Position numbers and translations under genes: made by a program
The notes under the pieces: generated by a model
What the model saw: only the letters and a program-made list of their open reading frames with translations
The model's database searches: none
Told to the model about the DNA's origin: nothing
From: Nocardia carnea
Lineage (GTDB): Bacteria > Actinomycetota > Actinomycetes > Mycobacteriales > Mycobacteriaceae
Assembly: GCF_029869215.1 (NCBI RefSeq)
Contig: NZ_JARWPM010000449.1
Span: 1 to 43,405, forward strand
Reading direction: 5' to 3'
DNA length: 43,405 nucleotides
Part shown: piece by piece, positions 32,593 to 40,133 of the stretch
How the letters are laid out: the number at the start of each line of letters is the position of its first letter
How positions within the stretch are numbered: the stretch's first letter is position 1

Positions 32593-34749
32593 ATGACGGA
32601 GACGACGACGGACCGGCCGCCGAGTACAGCTGGACCCGGTCGGACGAGTGCGGGGGCGCTCGCGCGGCTGGGGTCCGTGATGGCCGGTCGTGCCCGGGTG
32701 GTGTTCGGGGTCTGGCTGGTAGTGCTGGTCACGCTCGGTGCTGCGGCGCCCAGTGTGTTCAGTTCCTTGGCCGGTGCGGGGTGGCAGGCCAACGGTTCGG
32801 AATCCGTGCAGGTTCGGGAGCTGGCGCAGCAACATTTCGGCGGCAATTCCTCGGCGGCGGTGCAGGTGGTGGTGCATTCCGATGCCGCACAGCTCTCCGA
32901 TCCGCGGATGCAGACGGTGCTGGACGAGGTGTCGACGGTATTCGCCGGTGATTCCCGGTTCGGGCAGGTGATCGACCCGCAGCCGGGGATGACGATCAGC
33001 CCGGATGGGCATACCGGCATTCTGATCGCGGGGGCGAACGCCTCGGCCGATGACATGGTCCGGGCTGTCGACGAACACAAAGCGGCGCTGACGGCGCTCT
33101 CAGGCGAGGGTGTCGAGGTGTATCCGACGGGAGCCTCGGCGCTGTGGAGTGATTTCAACAAGGCCAATCACGACGCGATGATCCAGGCGGAGCTGTTTTC
33201 GTGGCCGGTCACGCTACTGATCATGGTGCTGGCGTTCGGTTCACTGGTCGCAGCGGGACTACCGCTGTTGCTGACCGTGGCCGGGTTGGTGGCCTCGGCC
33301 GGTGGGCTGGTGCTGCTGAACCAGGTGACCCCGATTTCGGTGTGGGCGATGAACTTCGCGATGATGTTCGCCCTCGCGCTGGGTATCGACTATGCGCTGT
33401 TCATGGTGGCCCGATTCCGTGACGCCCTGAGCAAGACCGCCGATGCGCGGCGGGCGGTCGCCGAGACGATGGCCACCGCGGGTAAGGCCGTGGTGCTGTC
33501 GGGTCTGACTGTGCTGGTGAGCCTGTCTGCGGTGTTGCTGGTGCCGGCGCCGGCGGTGCGCACGATGGCGGTGGGGATCATGCTCGCGGTTGTGTTCGTT
33601 CTGGCGGCGACGCTGACGTTGCTGCCGGCCGCGCTCGGCGCGCTCGGGAAGCGGATCAATGCGGCGGCGTTGCCGTATGCGGCCCGGCAGCAGCACCGGT
33701 CGCCGTGTTTCGCCCGGTGGGCGCGGTTGCTGCATGAGCGTCCGTGGCCGTTCGCGATTGCCGGGGCGGGGGTGTTGATCGTGCTGGCGCTGCCGGTTCT
33801 CGGGTTGAAGGTCGCGATGCCCTCGATCCAGGTGGTGCCTGAGCAGGCGCCGGTGCGACAGGGCTATGAGCTGGTCCAGCGTCAGCTCGGTGACGGTGCG
33901 CCCGGTGCGCTGCAGATCATCACCCCTGCCGATCAGGCCGGCCACACCGCCGAGGCGGCGACGGGTGCGGGCATCGCGATGGTGACGCCCGCCCAGCCCG
34001 CCGTCGACGATTCCGGGTGGGTCATGATGCAGGCCCTGCCGGCTATGGATCCCTCCGATGAGCGCATGGGCCCAGTTCTGGACGGGTTGCGGGAACGGTT
34101 GCCCGACCAAGCCCTGGTCGGGGGCGCACCCGCGGAGAACCTGGATCTGCAGCAGGCCCTGAACGACTACCTGCCGATCGTGGTCTCGGTGATTCTGGTT
34201 CTGGGGTTCGTGTTGCTGCTGGTGGCGCTGCAGGCCCCGCTGATCGCCGCGCTGGGGACCCTGGTCAGCCTCGGCTCCACCGCCGCGGCGTTCGGGGTGG
34301 CGAAGCTGATCTTCCAGGACGGCCACGGCGCCGGGTTACTCGGCTTCACTCCGCAAGGGTTCCTCGACGGGTGGGGTCCGGTGTTCTTCTTCGCCATGAT
34401 CTTCGCTATCGCGATGGACTACACCGTGTTCCTGCTGGCCAGCGCCAAAGAACAGTACGAACGCACCGGTGATGCCGCGACCGCGGCGGTGGAGGGGCTG
34501 GCCCATTCCGGGCGGGTCATCTTCGCGGCGGCGGCGGTGATGGTCGCGGTGTTCTTCACCTTCGCCCTCGCCGAACCGCTGCCCCCGAAGGAAATGGGCA
34601 TCATCCTCGGCGTCGCGGTCCTGCTGGACGCCCTGATCGTGCGGCTGGTCCTGCTACCGGTCATCCTGCGGCTCACCGGCCGTGCCGCCTGGTGGTCGCC
34701 GGCCTGGCTGCGCCGGGTCCTGCCGCGGGTCAGTTTCGCCCATCACTGA
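32593..34749 (+). CDS. MmpL/RND-family membrane transporter, CsoR-type controlled
   Basis: A 718-residue MMPL-family exporter. The order is a first helix (VVFGVWLVVLVTLGAAAPSVF), an extracytoplasmic domain (about 60-195), a helix block with GIDYALFMVARFRDAL, a second extracytoplasmic domain, and a helix block with AMDYTVFLLASAKEQYERTG. Both Asp-Tyr proton-relay pairs are present. ATG 32593 follows AGAGGG; the frame is open to 32530 but that part crosses the operator. Its promoter has two GC palindromes, and the csoR-like gene follows 65 nt after its stop with a third. It is therefore likely to be induced together with the DUF2892/DUF302 genes. The cargo is unknown. Confidence 0.9.
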   Translation: MTETTTDRPPSTAGPGRTSAGALARLGSVMAGRARVVFGVWLVVLVTLGAAAPSVFSSLAGAGWQANGSESVQVRELAQQHFGGNSSAAVQVVVHSDAAQLSDPRMQTVLDEVSTVFAGDSRFGQVIDPQPGMTISPDGHTGILIAGANASADDMVRAVDEHKAALTALSGEGVEVYPTGASALWSDFNKANHDAMIQAELFSWPVTLLIMVLAFGSLVAAGLPLLLTVAGLVASAGGLVLLNQVTPISVWAMNFAMMFALALGIDYALFMVARFRDALSKTADARRAVAETMATAGKAVVLSGLTVLVSLSAVLLVPAPAVRTMAVGIMLAVVFVLAATLTLLPAALGALGKRINAAALPYAARQQHRSPCFARWARLLHERPWPFAIAGAGVLIVLALPVLGLKVAMPSIQVVPEQAPVRQGYELVQRQLGDGAPGALQIITPADQAGHTAEAATGAGIAMVTPAQPAVDDSGWVMMQALPAMDPSDERMGPVLDGLRERLPDQALVGGAPAENLDLQQALNDYLPIVVSVILVLGFVLLLVALQAPLIAALGTLVSLGSTAAAFGVAKLIFQDGHGAGLLGFTPQGFLDGWGPVFFFAMIFAIAMDYTVFLLASAKEQYERTGDAATAAVEGLAHSGRVIFAAAAVMVAVFFTFALAEPLPPKEMGIILGVAVLLDALIVRLVLLPVILRLTGRAAWWSPAWLRRVLPRVSFAHH

Positions 34750-34762
34750 CAGGCCGATATAT

Positions 34763-34778
34763 ATACCCCGGGGGGTAT
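34763..34778. promoter_or_regulatory. CsoR-type operator 3 (csoR-like gene promoter)
   Basis: ATACCCCGGGGGGTAT, identical to operator 1, lies between the MmpL stop and the csoR-like start, 36 nt before the latter. It implies autoregulation. Confidence 0.78.
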
Positions 34779-34813
34779 TGTGGGTTATTCGGATGGCTAT
34801 GAAGGAGGACGCC

Positions 34814-35080
34814 GTGATCGGCGACGAAGACAGCATCACCCAGGTACTCAACCGGCTGCGCCGGGCCCACGGGCAGCTCGCCGGAGTGATCACCATGATC
34901 GAGCAGGGACGCGACTGCAAAGACGTAGTCACCCAACTCGCGGCCGTCTCACGCGCCCTGGACCGAGCCGGGTTCAAAATCCTGGCCACAGGACTGCGCG
35001 AATGCCTCGATGAAACGAAAGAATCCGGCGACCCGTTGACCGTGGCCGAACTGGAAAAACTGTTCCTCGCCCTCGCCTGA
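34814..35080 (+). CDS. CsoR/DUF156-family repressor, persulfide-sensor (CstR-like) type
   Basis: An 88-residue all-helical repressor (VIGDEDSITQVLNRLRRAHGQLAGVITMIEQGRDCKDVVTQLAAVSRALDRAGFK). The copper-sensing trio of CsoR is Cys36-His61-Cys65. Here the equivalents are Cys35, Gly60 and Cys64, so the His ligand is missing and only the two cysteines remain. That pattern matches CstR, which senses persulfides and other reactive sulfur species. GTG 34814 is chosen because GGAGG lies 6 nt upstream; ATG 34794 and 34800 are also in frame. It heads an operon with the DUF2892 and DUF302 genes and carries its own operator. The persulfide role is inferred. Confidence 0.85.
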   Translation: MIGDEDSITQVLNRLRRAHGQLAGVITMIEQGRDCKDVVTQLAAVSRALDRAGFKILATGLRECLDETKESGDPLTVAELEKLFLALA

Positions 35081-35125
35081 CCCCGGGGAACCATCTCGCG
35101 AGGACGGATCCGAGAAAGGAAGATC

Positions 35126-35368
35126 ATGCCGAGCTCACCGCTGACCAGTAGAGGCTGGACCATTGCCCGGCTGGTACCGCTGCTGGCCGGGACACTGGTC
35201 CTGGCCGGGACCGCTGCAGCCGCGACGATATCGGCGTGGTGGCTGATCGTACCGGCACTCGTCGGCGCCAACCTGCTGCTCTACAGCGCGGTGGGCTGGT
35301 GCCCGGCCACGCTACTCATGCGCCGCACGGGCATCACCTCCGGAATCTGCCCACCCGGCCACGCCTGA
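35126..35368 (+). CDS. DUF2892-like small membrane protein
   Basis: An 80-residue protein with two hydrophobic segments (IARLVPLLAGTLVLAGTAAAATI and WWLIVPALVGANLLLYSAVGWC). It then has a short tail with a second Cys (CPATLLMRRTG..ICPPGHA). It resembles the DUF2892 membrane module found beside rhodanese domains (YgaP type), in keeping with sulfur metabolism. ATG 35126 follows AGAAAGGAAG. It lies 45 nt after the csoR-like gene. Confidence 0.72.
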   Translation: MPSSPLTSRGWTIARLVPLLAGTLVLAGTAAAATISAWWLIVPALVGANLLLYSAVGWCPATLLMRRTGITSGICPPGHA

Positions 35369-35397
35369 CATCTCGAGCAAGGAAGGTGCTTCACGTC

Positions 35398-35802
35398 ATG
35401 GAAATCGCCCTGTCGACCACATTGCACACCGACTTCGACGACGCCGTGGACGCGGTCCGGGAAGCCCTGGCCGGACAAGGATTCGGCATCCTCACCGACA
35501 TCGATATGGCAGCCACGTTGAAGGCCAAACTCGGCCACGACATGGAGAACTACCGAATCCTCGGCGCCTGCAACCCACCCCTGGCCCACCAGGCGGTCGA
35601 CATCAACCGCCAGATCGGGCTGCTGCTGCCCTGCAACGTCGTCGTGCGCCGCGACCCCCACGACACGGATCTGATCCACGTCGAAGCCATGAACCCCGAC
35701 CTCATGGTCGGAGTCACCAGCGACCCGCAGCTCCGCCCGGTCGCCGCGGACGCCACCGCCCGCTTACGAGCAGCACTCGAAACACTTGACCAGCGGGCCT
35801 GA
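35398..35802 (+). CDS. DUF302-domain protein
   Basis: A 134-residue cytosolic protein matching DUF302: VREALAGQGFGILTDIDMAATLKAKLG, then YRILGACNPPLAHQAVDINRQIGLLLPCNVVVR with two Cys. DUF302 proteins occur with sulfur-oxidation and reactive-sulfur genes, but their activity is not established. ATG 35398 has AAGGAAGG upstream. It is the last gene of the csoR-like operon and converges with ccdA 28 nt away. Confidence 0.8.
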   Translation: MEIALSTTLHTDFDDAVDAVREALAGQGFGILTDIDMAATLKAKLGHDMENYRILGACNPPLAHQAVDINRQIGLLLPCNVVVRRDPHDTDLIHVEAMNPDLMVGVTSDPQLRPVAADATARLRAALETLDQRA

Positions 35803-35830
35803 TCCTCGCGGAGGCGACGGCCGGGGCGGG

Positions 35831-36637
35831 TCATATCGGGAGTACCACCGCGGTGACGAATTCATTGCGCAACCAGCCGATGAACAGTGCCCACACGCCG
35901 CTCACCAGGGCTGCGCCCACCAGGACGAGCATGACGCCGCCGGCGATCTGGATCGTGCGGGCGTGCCGGCGCAACCAACCGATTCCCCGCAAAGCTTTCG
36001 CAGAGCCGAAACCGAGAACGATGAACGGTAATCCGAGCCCGAGGCAGTAGGCGATGATCAGCACCACGCCCCGCGCGGCAGTCGTACCTTCGGTTCCGGC
36101 AGCGACCGAAAGCACTCCGGCGAGGGTAGGTCCCAGACACGGGGTCCAGCCCAACCCGAATACTCCGCCGAGCAGCGGCGCGCCCGCGAGCGAAGGAATG
36201 CGTAGCGGGGCGAGGCGGGTGTCTTTCTGCATTGCCGGGATGAATCCGACGAACACCAGCCCCATCACGATTGTGATCACTCCACCGACTCGCTGGAGCA
36301 AGTCCTCGTTGAGCCGCAGCACTCCGATAACGCCGAATACCGACGCGGTGGCCAAGACGAAGACCACGGTGAAACCGGCGACGAACAACGCTGCCGCCCC
36401 TGCCACCCGCCACCGATCTCCGGAGAAGCGCCGCTCACCTGAGACGGTGTTCGGAGCGGCGCCGGCGCCGGAGACACCAGCGAGATAAGACAGGTAGCCG
36501 GGTACCAGGGGCACCACGCACGGCGAGGCGAACGACACCAGACCGGCGAGCATGCAGGCGGCGAGCGCGAGCAATAGCGGCCCGGTTGCGGCGGCGGTCT
36601 GGAAACTGGCACCGAGTCCCTGGGCGAGCGCCGTCAT
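35831..36637 (-). CDS. ccdA: CcdA-family thiol-disulfide electron transporter
   Basis: A 268-residue membrane protein with about six helices that passes reductant from cytosolic thioredoxin to extracytoplasmic thiol proteins, used in cytochrome c maturation and thiol repair. The two redox cysteines are seen in VSFASPCVVPL and GLGWTPCLGPT, each followed by the helix-breaking prolines expected. Its ATG overlaps the TlpA-like stop by 4 nt. It is the last gene of the tlpA-tlpA-ccdA operon, whose promoter carries a BlaI-type box. Confidence 0.92.
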   Translation of the reverse strand: MTALAQGLGASFQTAAATGPLLLALAACMLAGLVSFASPCVVPLVPGYLSYLAGVSGAGAAPNTVSGERRFSGDRWRVAGAAALFVAGFTVVFVLATASVFGVIGVLRLNEDLLQRVGGVITIVMGLVFVGFIPAMQKDTRLAPLRIPSLAGAPLLGGVFGLGWTPCLGPTLAGVLSVAAGTEGTTAARGVVLIIAYCLGLGLPFIVLGFGSAKALRGIGWLRRHARTIQIAGGVMLVLVGAALVSGVWALFIGWLRNEFVTAVVLPI

Positions 36638-37287
36638 TGTTCCGCCGCCACGCGTTCGATCACCGGTTGCAGATCCTCGGCCAGCAGGGCACGCAGGAAT
36701 ACCGCCGCCACCCGATGCTGTCGATCCAGGATCAGGGTGGAGGGGATGACACTGGTGGGATAGGTGCCGCCGAGCGCGATCAGCGTGCGCATCGACGGGT
36801 CATAGATCGACGGATAGCCGACCTTGTAGGAGATGACGAAATCCTGCGCTTTCTCACGCTGGGAATCGCGGACATTGATCCCCAGAAACTGCACTCCCAA
36901 GCTTTTCGTGGCGGCATATACGCGTTCGAGATCATCGGCCTCGGCACGGCATGGACCGCACCATTGGCCCCACAGGTTGATCACCACCACCTGCCCGGCG
37001 TAGTCGGCCACCGACAACATCTTGTCCTCGGACATGAGATCGGGCCCCGATAGGGTCCCGATCTTGCCGCGACTGTCCGGCGGGTCGTAGAAAATGTCGG
37101 TCTGCCCACCTGGTGAAACGAACTCGAAGGTGCCGCCACCCGTGGCGACCGAATCCGAACCGGAAGCGCAACCGGTCACAGCGATCACCAGGCATGTACA
37201 CAACGCGAGCACGGTGACCCATCGGGTTTGCCGAGATCGGGGCGGGGCGGATTGCGAATCGACTCGCTTGCCGTGCTTCCGGCTCAT
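36634..37287 (-). CDS. TlpA-like thioredoxin-fold lipoprotein
   Basis: A 217-residue exported thiol oxidoreductase. The N-terminal segment ends in a lipobox-like VTGC (residues about 38-41), so it is probably lipid-anchored. The thioredoxin domain has the active site WCGPC (in NLWGQWCGPCRAEA) and a cis-Pro in TSVIPSTLILD. It is likely reduced by the CcdA encoded next to it. Its ATG overlaps the stop of the upstream second TlpA by 4 nt. Confidence 0.88.
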   Translation of the reverse strand: MSRKHGKRVDSQSAPPRSRQTRWVTVLALCTCLVIAVTGCASGSDSVATGGGTFEFVSPGGQTDIFYDPPDSRGKIGTLSGPDLMSEDKMLSVADYAGQVVVINLWGQWCGPCRAEADDLERVYAATKSLGVQFLGINVRDSQREKAQDFVISYKVGYPSIYDPSMRTLIALGGTYPTSVIPSTLILDRQHRVAAVFLRALLAEDLQPVIERVAAEQ

Positions 37288-37943
37288 CGGGTTACCTCAC
37301 TGACCGCGGCACGAACCTGGGCGGAATTGCCGAACACTGCCGGTGTGGTGATGCGCTCGACCGAACCATCCGGCTGGACAAGAAAGCTCAGCGGCAATAC
37401 CGCGGGCACGGACAACGCCCTGCGTACATCACCGGTATCGACGAACGATGCGTATCCGACACCCAGACCGGTCAACAGCCCGAGAGCAGCGACAGGGTCG
37501 TCTTGCACATTGATCCCCACCACACGGACCGAATCGGGCTCGTTCGCATACGCATCGAGCGCAGGGATCTCTTCCCGACATGGCCCGCACCACGACGCCC
37601 ACAAATTGATCAGGGTCGGCTTCCCGCTCAGTGCGGCTGCCAGATCGACCGATGCCGCCGATCCCAGGCACCGCACCGAGGCGCCACGCAGGGGCGCCTC
37701 AGCGGGTGACGACGCAGTGGGAGTAGGGCATGGCTTCAGGCGCTCAGCACCTGCGAGGCCGGCCTCGGGAGCATCCACGAAAGAATCTGTGGCCGCACCC
37801 GACGTCACACCCACTTCCAGAGGCCCGGTCCCGGTCGAAGTCAACCGCGGCCAGATCGCCACGATCAGCGCCCCGATCACGACTACAGCAATGACCAACC
37901 ATCGAGACGCAGACCGCACGAGCACGAGTGATTCCTTCTTCAC
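37284..37943 (-). CDS. TlpA-like thioredoxin-fold membrane-anchored protein
   Basis: A 219-residue protein with an N-terminal anchor (WLVIAVVVIGALIVAIWP) and an extracytoplasmic thioredoxin domain with WCGPC (NLWASWCGPCREEI) and the cis-Pro in SVPAVLPLSFLV. Two further cysteines (KPCPT and VRCLG) may form a disulfide. GTG 37943 is chosen because the frame upstream crosses the operator at 37969-37983. It is the first gene of the tlpA-tlpA-ccdA operon. A second TlpA overlaps it directly, so the pair may serve different partners, such as apocytochrome c and a copper chaperone. Confidence 0.87.
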   Translation of the reverse strand: MKKESLVLVRSASRWLVIAVVVIGALIVAIWPRLTSTGTGPLEVGVTSGAATDSFVDAPEAGLAGAERLKPCPTPTASSPAEAPLRGASVRCLGSAASVDLAAALSGKPTLINLWASWCGPCREEIPALDAYANEPDSVRVVGINVQDDPVAALGLLTGLGVGYASFVDTGDVRRALSVPAVLPLSFLVQPDGSVERITTPAVFGNSAQVRAAVSEVTR

Positions 37944-37968
37944 GGTTGGACAGAAGCAAGACCAATCT

Positions 37969-37983
37969 ACTACACAACGTAGT
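37969..37983. promoter_or_regulatory. BlaI-type operator, site 7, before the tlpA-tlpA-ccdA operon
   Basis: ACTACACAACGTAGT, flanked as TACTAC-N5-GTAGTA, has the same ACTA-N7-TAGT geometry, 25 nt before the operon's first start codon. On the minus strand TAGTAGAT is a possible -10. Confidence 0.68.
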
Positions 37984-38169
37984 ATTCGACTCCTTGCCGC
38001 CCAGTCCCTGTGGTCCACATCGGCCACTGGACTGCCGCGCTACGCCTTCGCTTCACGCCGCATACGTTCAGACCTCGACGCCGTCCGGGCCGAACGCTGA
38101 CCCACGGAGAAACAACGTCTACCTGCCCCCGCAGTGTGCGGATATAGCCCCGTGCTGCCAGACCCTCGT

Positions 38170-38847
38170 TCAGCCCAGCGCGCTGTCCAGAGCCTCGGCG
38201 AGGTCTTCGTAGCTGTTCGCGGTCACCATTTCGTCGTTGACAAAGAAAGTGGGGGTGCCTTGTACACCCAGGGCGATACCGTCGTTGAAATCGCTGCGCA
38301 CTCGATCCAAGGTGGCAGGATCGTTGTAGGCGGCGTCATAGGCGGCCAGGTCGAGTCCGAGGTCGGCAGCGAAACCGCGGAAGACCTCATCGGCGGGAAC
38401 GCGTTGCTCGCCCCATCCGGCCTGCGTCTCGTACATGCGCTGATACATCTGCTCGAAGCGACCCTGCTGGGCGGCAGCTTCCACCGACCGCGCGGCCCGT
38501 TCGGCGTTGAAATGCGAGGGGATCGGGAAATAGCGCACCACGAAACTGACGCGGTCACCATACTCTTCGCGCAGTCGCTCGACCAGCGGGTAAGCAGCCC
38601 GGCATGCTTCGCATTCGAAGTCGAGGAACTCCACCAGCGTCACCCTGCCGTCGGCGGCGGTGGATAGCCGATGACTGTCCGGGCGCACGGCCGACACCGG
38701 CGCGGCACTCGACGACTCACCACTGGACCTCGCGCCCTCGTTGTCGCGGGCAGCGGTCACCAGTACCGCTGCCACCACCACTACGAACACAGCGGCGATC
38801 GTCGTCAGAATCCGCAGTTTGCGCCGCGAGCGCACCGGAGAAGTCAT
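38170..38847 (-). CDS. DsbA-like disulfide oxidoreductase, membrane-anchored
   Basis: A 225-residue protein with a basic start and a membrane anchor (ILTTIAAVFVVVVAAVLVTAA), then a DsbA-type thioredoxin fold. The active site is CEAC (EFLDFECEACRAAYP), with the cis-Pro in VQGTPTFFVN. Four residues between the active site and helix look normal for actinomycete DsbA proteins. ATG 38847 is preferred to an upstream start at 38931. It lies upstream of the tlpA-ccdA operon on the same strand, with 226 nt between, and completes a set of oxidase and reductase for extracytoplasmic thiols. Confidence 0.88.
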   Translation of the reverse strand: MTSPVRSRRKLRILTTIAAVFVVVVAAVLVTAARDNEGARSSGESSSAAPVSAVRPDSHRLSTAADGRVTLVEFLDFECEACRAAYPLVERLREEYGDRVSFVVRYFPIPSHFNAERAARSVEAAAQQGRFEQMYQRMYETQAGWGEQRVPADEVFRGFAADLGLDLAAYDAAYNDPATLDRVRSDFNDGIALGVQGTPTFFVNDEMVTANSYEDLAEALDSALG

Positions 38848-38995
38848 AGCGTCACATTCCAGCCAAAGAGGACAAATCGGAGAGCACGCCCACACGGTAC
38901 CCGCACCGGTTCGACTGCCCAATCGGGTCACTGCAGGGAACGGTTATCGGCCGGCTGGGCAACAAGCCTCCCAGCGAAGGATTGGCAGCCGGTCG

Positions 38996-39610
38996 CTACC
39001 GGATCGGCCGCTCGCGTCCCACGCCGGGCACGAACCGGCCCACCCGGGCCGCGTAGGCGTTGTAGGCGGGGCCGTGGACCTGCTGCAGGTAGGGTTCCTC
39101 GACGGCGCGGACCTGCGCCTGCACACCTGCCAGCAGCAGCGCGTAGCCGGTGACCGCGACCGGGTTGGGCACCATCAGTGCCAGACCGGCGAAGGTGGCG
39201 AGCATGGCGGTGAAGATCGGGTTGCGCACGTAGGCGAACACCCCGGTGGTGACCAGGCGGGTGCGTTCGGTGTCGTCGACGCCGATGCGCCAGGAGGCGC
39301 CCATGGCCAGCTGCGCGGCGAAGGTCGCCGCCACCCCCGCCACGGCCACGACCGCACCGGTGACGGTGACGGCGGGTCGGTCGGCGAGCGGGACCGGTGC
39401 CAGCCCGGACAGGTCGGCCAGCGGTGCCGCCAGCCCGGTGATCAGGCCACCGGTGACGAATCCCCAGTGCGCCCACCACTGCACCGATCCGGGCGCCGGA
39501 CGGAACTGCCGGATACCGGTGTCGCCGGTGCGGCGGCGCTGGATCAGCACCCGCGCACCTCCGGCCACCAGCGCGAACACCGCGAACACGAGGAGTGCGG
39601 CGATCGCCAT
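38996..39610 (-). CDS. Isoprenylcysteine carboxyl methyltransferase-like membrane protein
   Basis: A 204-residue membrane protein with about four to five helices and the ICMT/phospholipid-methyltransferase hallmark VTTGVFAYVRNPIFTAMLATFAGLAL followed by EEPYLQQVHGPAYNAYAARVGRFVP. These proteins transfer methyl groups to lipids or to lipid-linked thiols. ATG 39610 is used; a GTG one codon upstream is equally possible. It is divergent from the cmtR-like gene, with 127 nt between the starts. Confidence 0.82.
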   Translation of the reverse strand: MAIAALLVFAVFALVAGGARVLIQRRRTGDTGIRQFRPAPGSVQWWAHWGFVTGGLITGLAAPLADLSGLAPVPLADRPAVTVTGAVVAVAGVAATFAAQLAMGASWRIGVDDTERTRLVTTGVFAYVRNPIFTAMLATFAGLALMVPNPVAVTGYALLLAGVQAQVRAVEEPYLQQVHGPAYNAYAARVGRFVPGVGRERPIR

Positions 39611-39737
39611 CACCGCTCACCCCGCCCGCTCACGCCGGCCCACGCGGCTCCTTTGTGACCACCCGCCATCGGTATCGCCTTCTCTCGATGTGATCGCCAA
39701 AGCACGATTGATTCTGAATTCACGCTATCATCGTCTT

Positions 39738-40133
39738 ATGGCGATGAGTAGTGGTGATGGATGCCTGGCCGGTGCGCAAGGCCTGGATCCGGCGGTGGCG
39801 TTGTTCCACAGCCTCTCCGACGGGACGCGGTTGGCGATCGTGCATCGGCTGGCAGCCGGTGAGGCGCGGGTCGCGGACCTGATGGCAGGGCTCGGGCTGG
39901 CGCAGTCGACGGTGTCGGCGCATGTGGCGTGCCTGCGCGACTGCGGGCTGGTCGTCGGGCGCCCGCAGGGTCGTCAGGTGTTCTACAGCCTGGCCCGACC
40001 CGAGCTGATGGACCTGCTGGCCTCCGCAGAGACCTTGCTGGCCGCGACCGGGAACGCGGTGGCATTGTGCCCGAATTACGGTACCGATTCCGCCGCAACT
40101 TCGGCGACAGAAAACGTGGAGGTGCGGGGATGA
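39738..40133 (+). CDS. cmtR: ArsR/SmtB-family metal repressor, CmtR-like
   Basis: A 131-residue winged-helix repressor. Cys65 and Cys69 lie in the recognition helix (HVACLRDCGLV), and a third cysteine is Cys111 (AVALCPNYG). This matches the Cys57-Cys61-Cys102 site of CmtR, which senses Cd(II) and Pb(II). ATG 39738 follows an AT-rich stretch (GATTCTGAATTCACGCTATCATCG) that probably includes its operator. Its stop overlaps the ATPase start by 4 nt (ATGA), the classic cmtR-ctpG pair. Assignment is well supported by the cysteines and by the neighbour. Confidence 0.86.
   Translation: MAMSSGDGCLAGAQGLDPAVALFHSLSDGTRLAIVHRLAAGEARVADLMAGLGLAQSTVSAHVACLRDCGLVVGRPQGRQVFYSLARPELMDLLASAETLLAATGNAVALCPNYGTDSAATSATENVEVRG

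Noticed and set aside
32222..32596. 124-codon frame before the MmpL gene
   Set aside because: It runs across both CsoR-type operators and has no motif; probably a GC-driven open frame.
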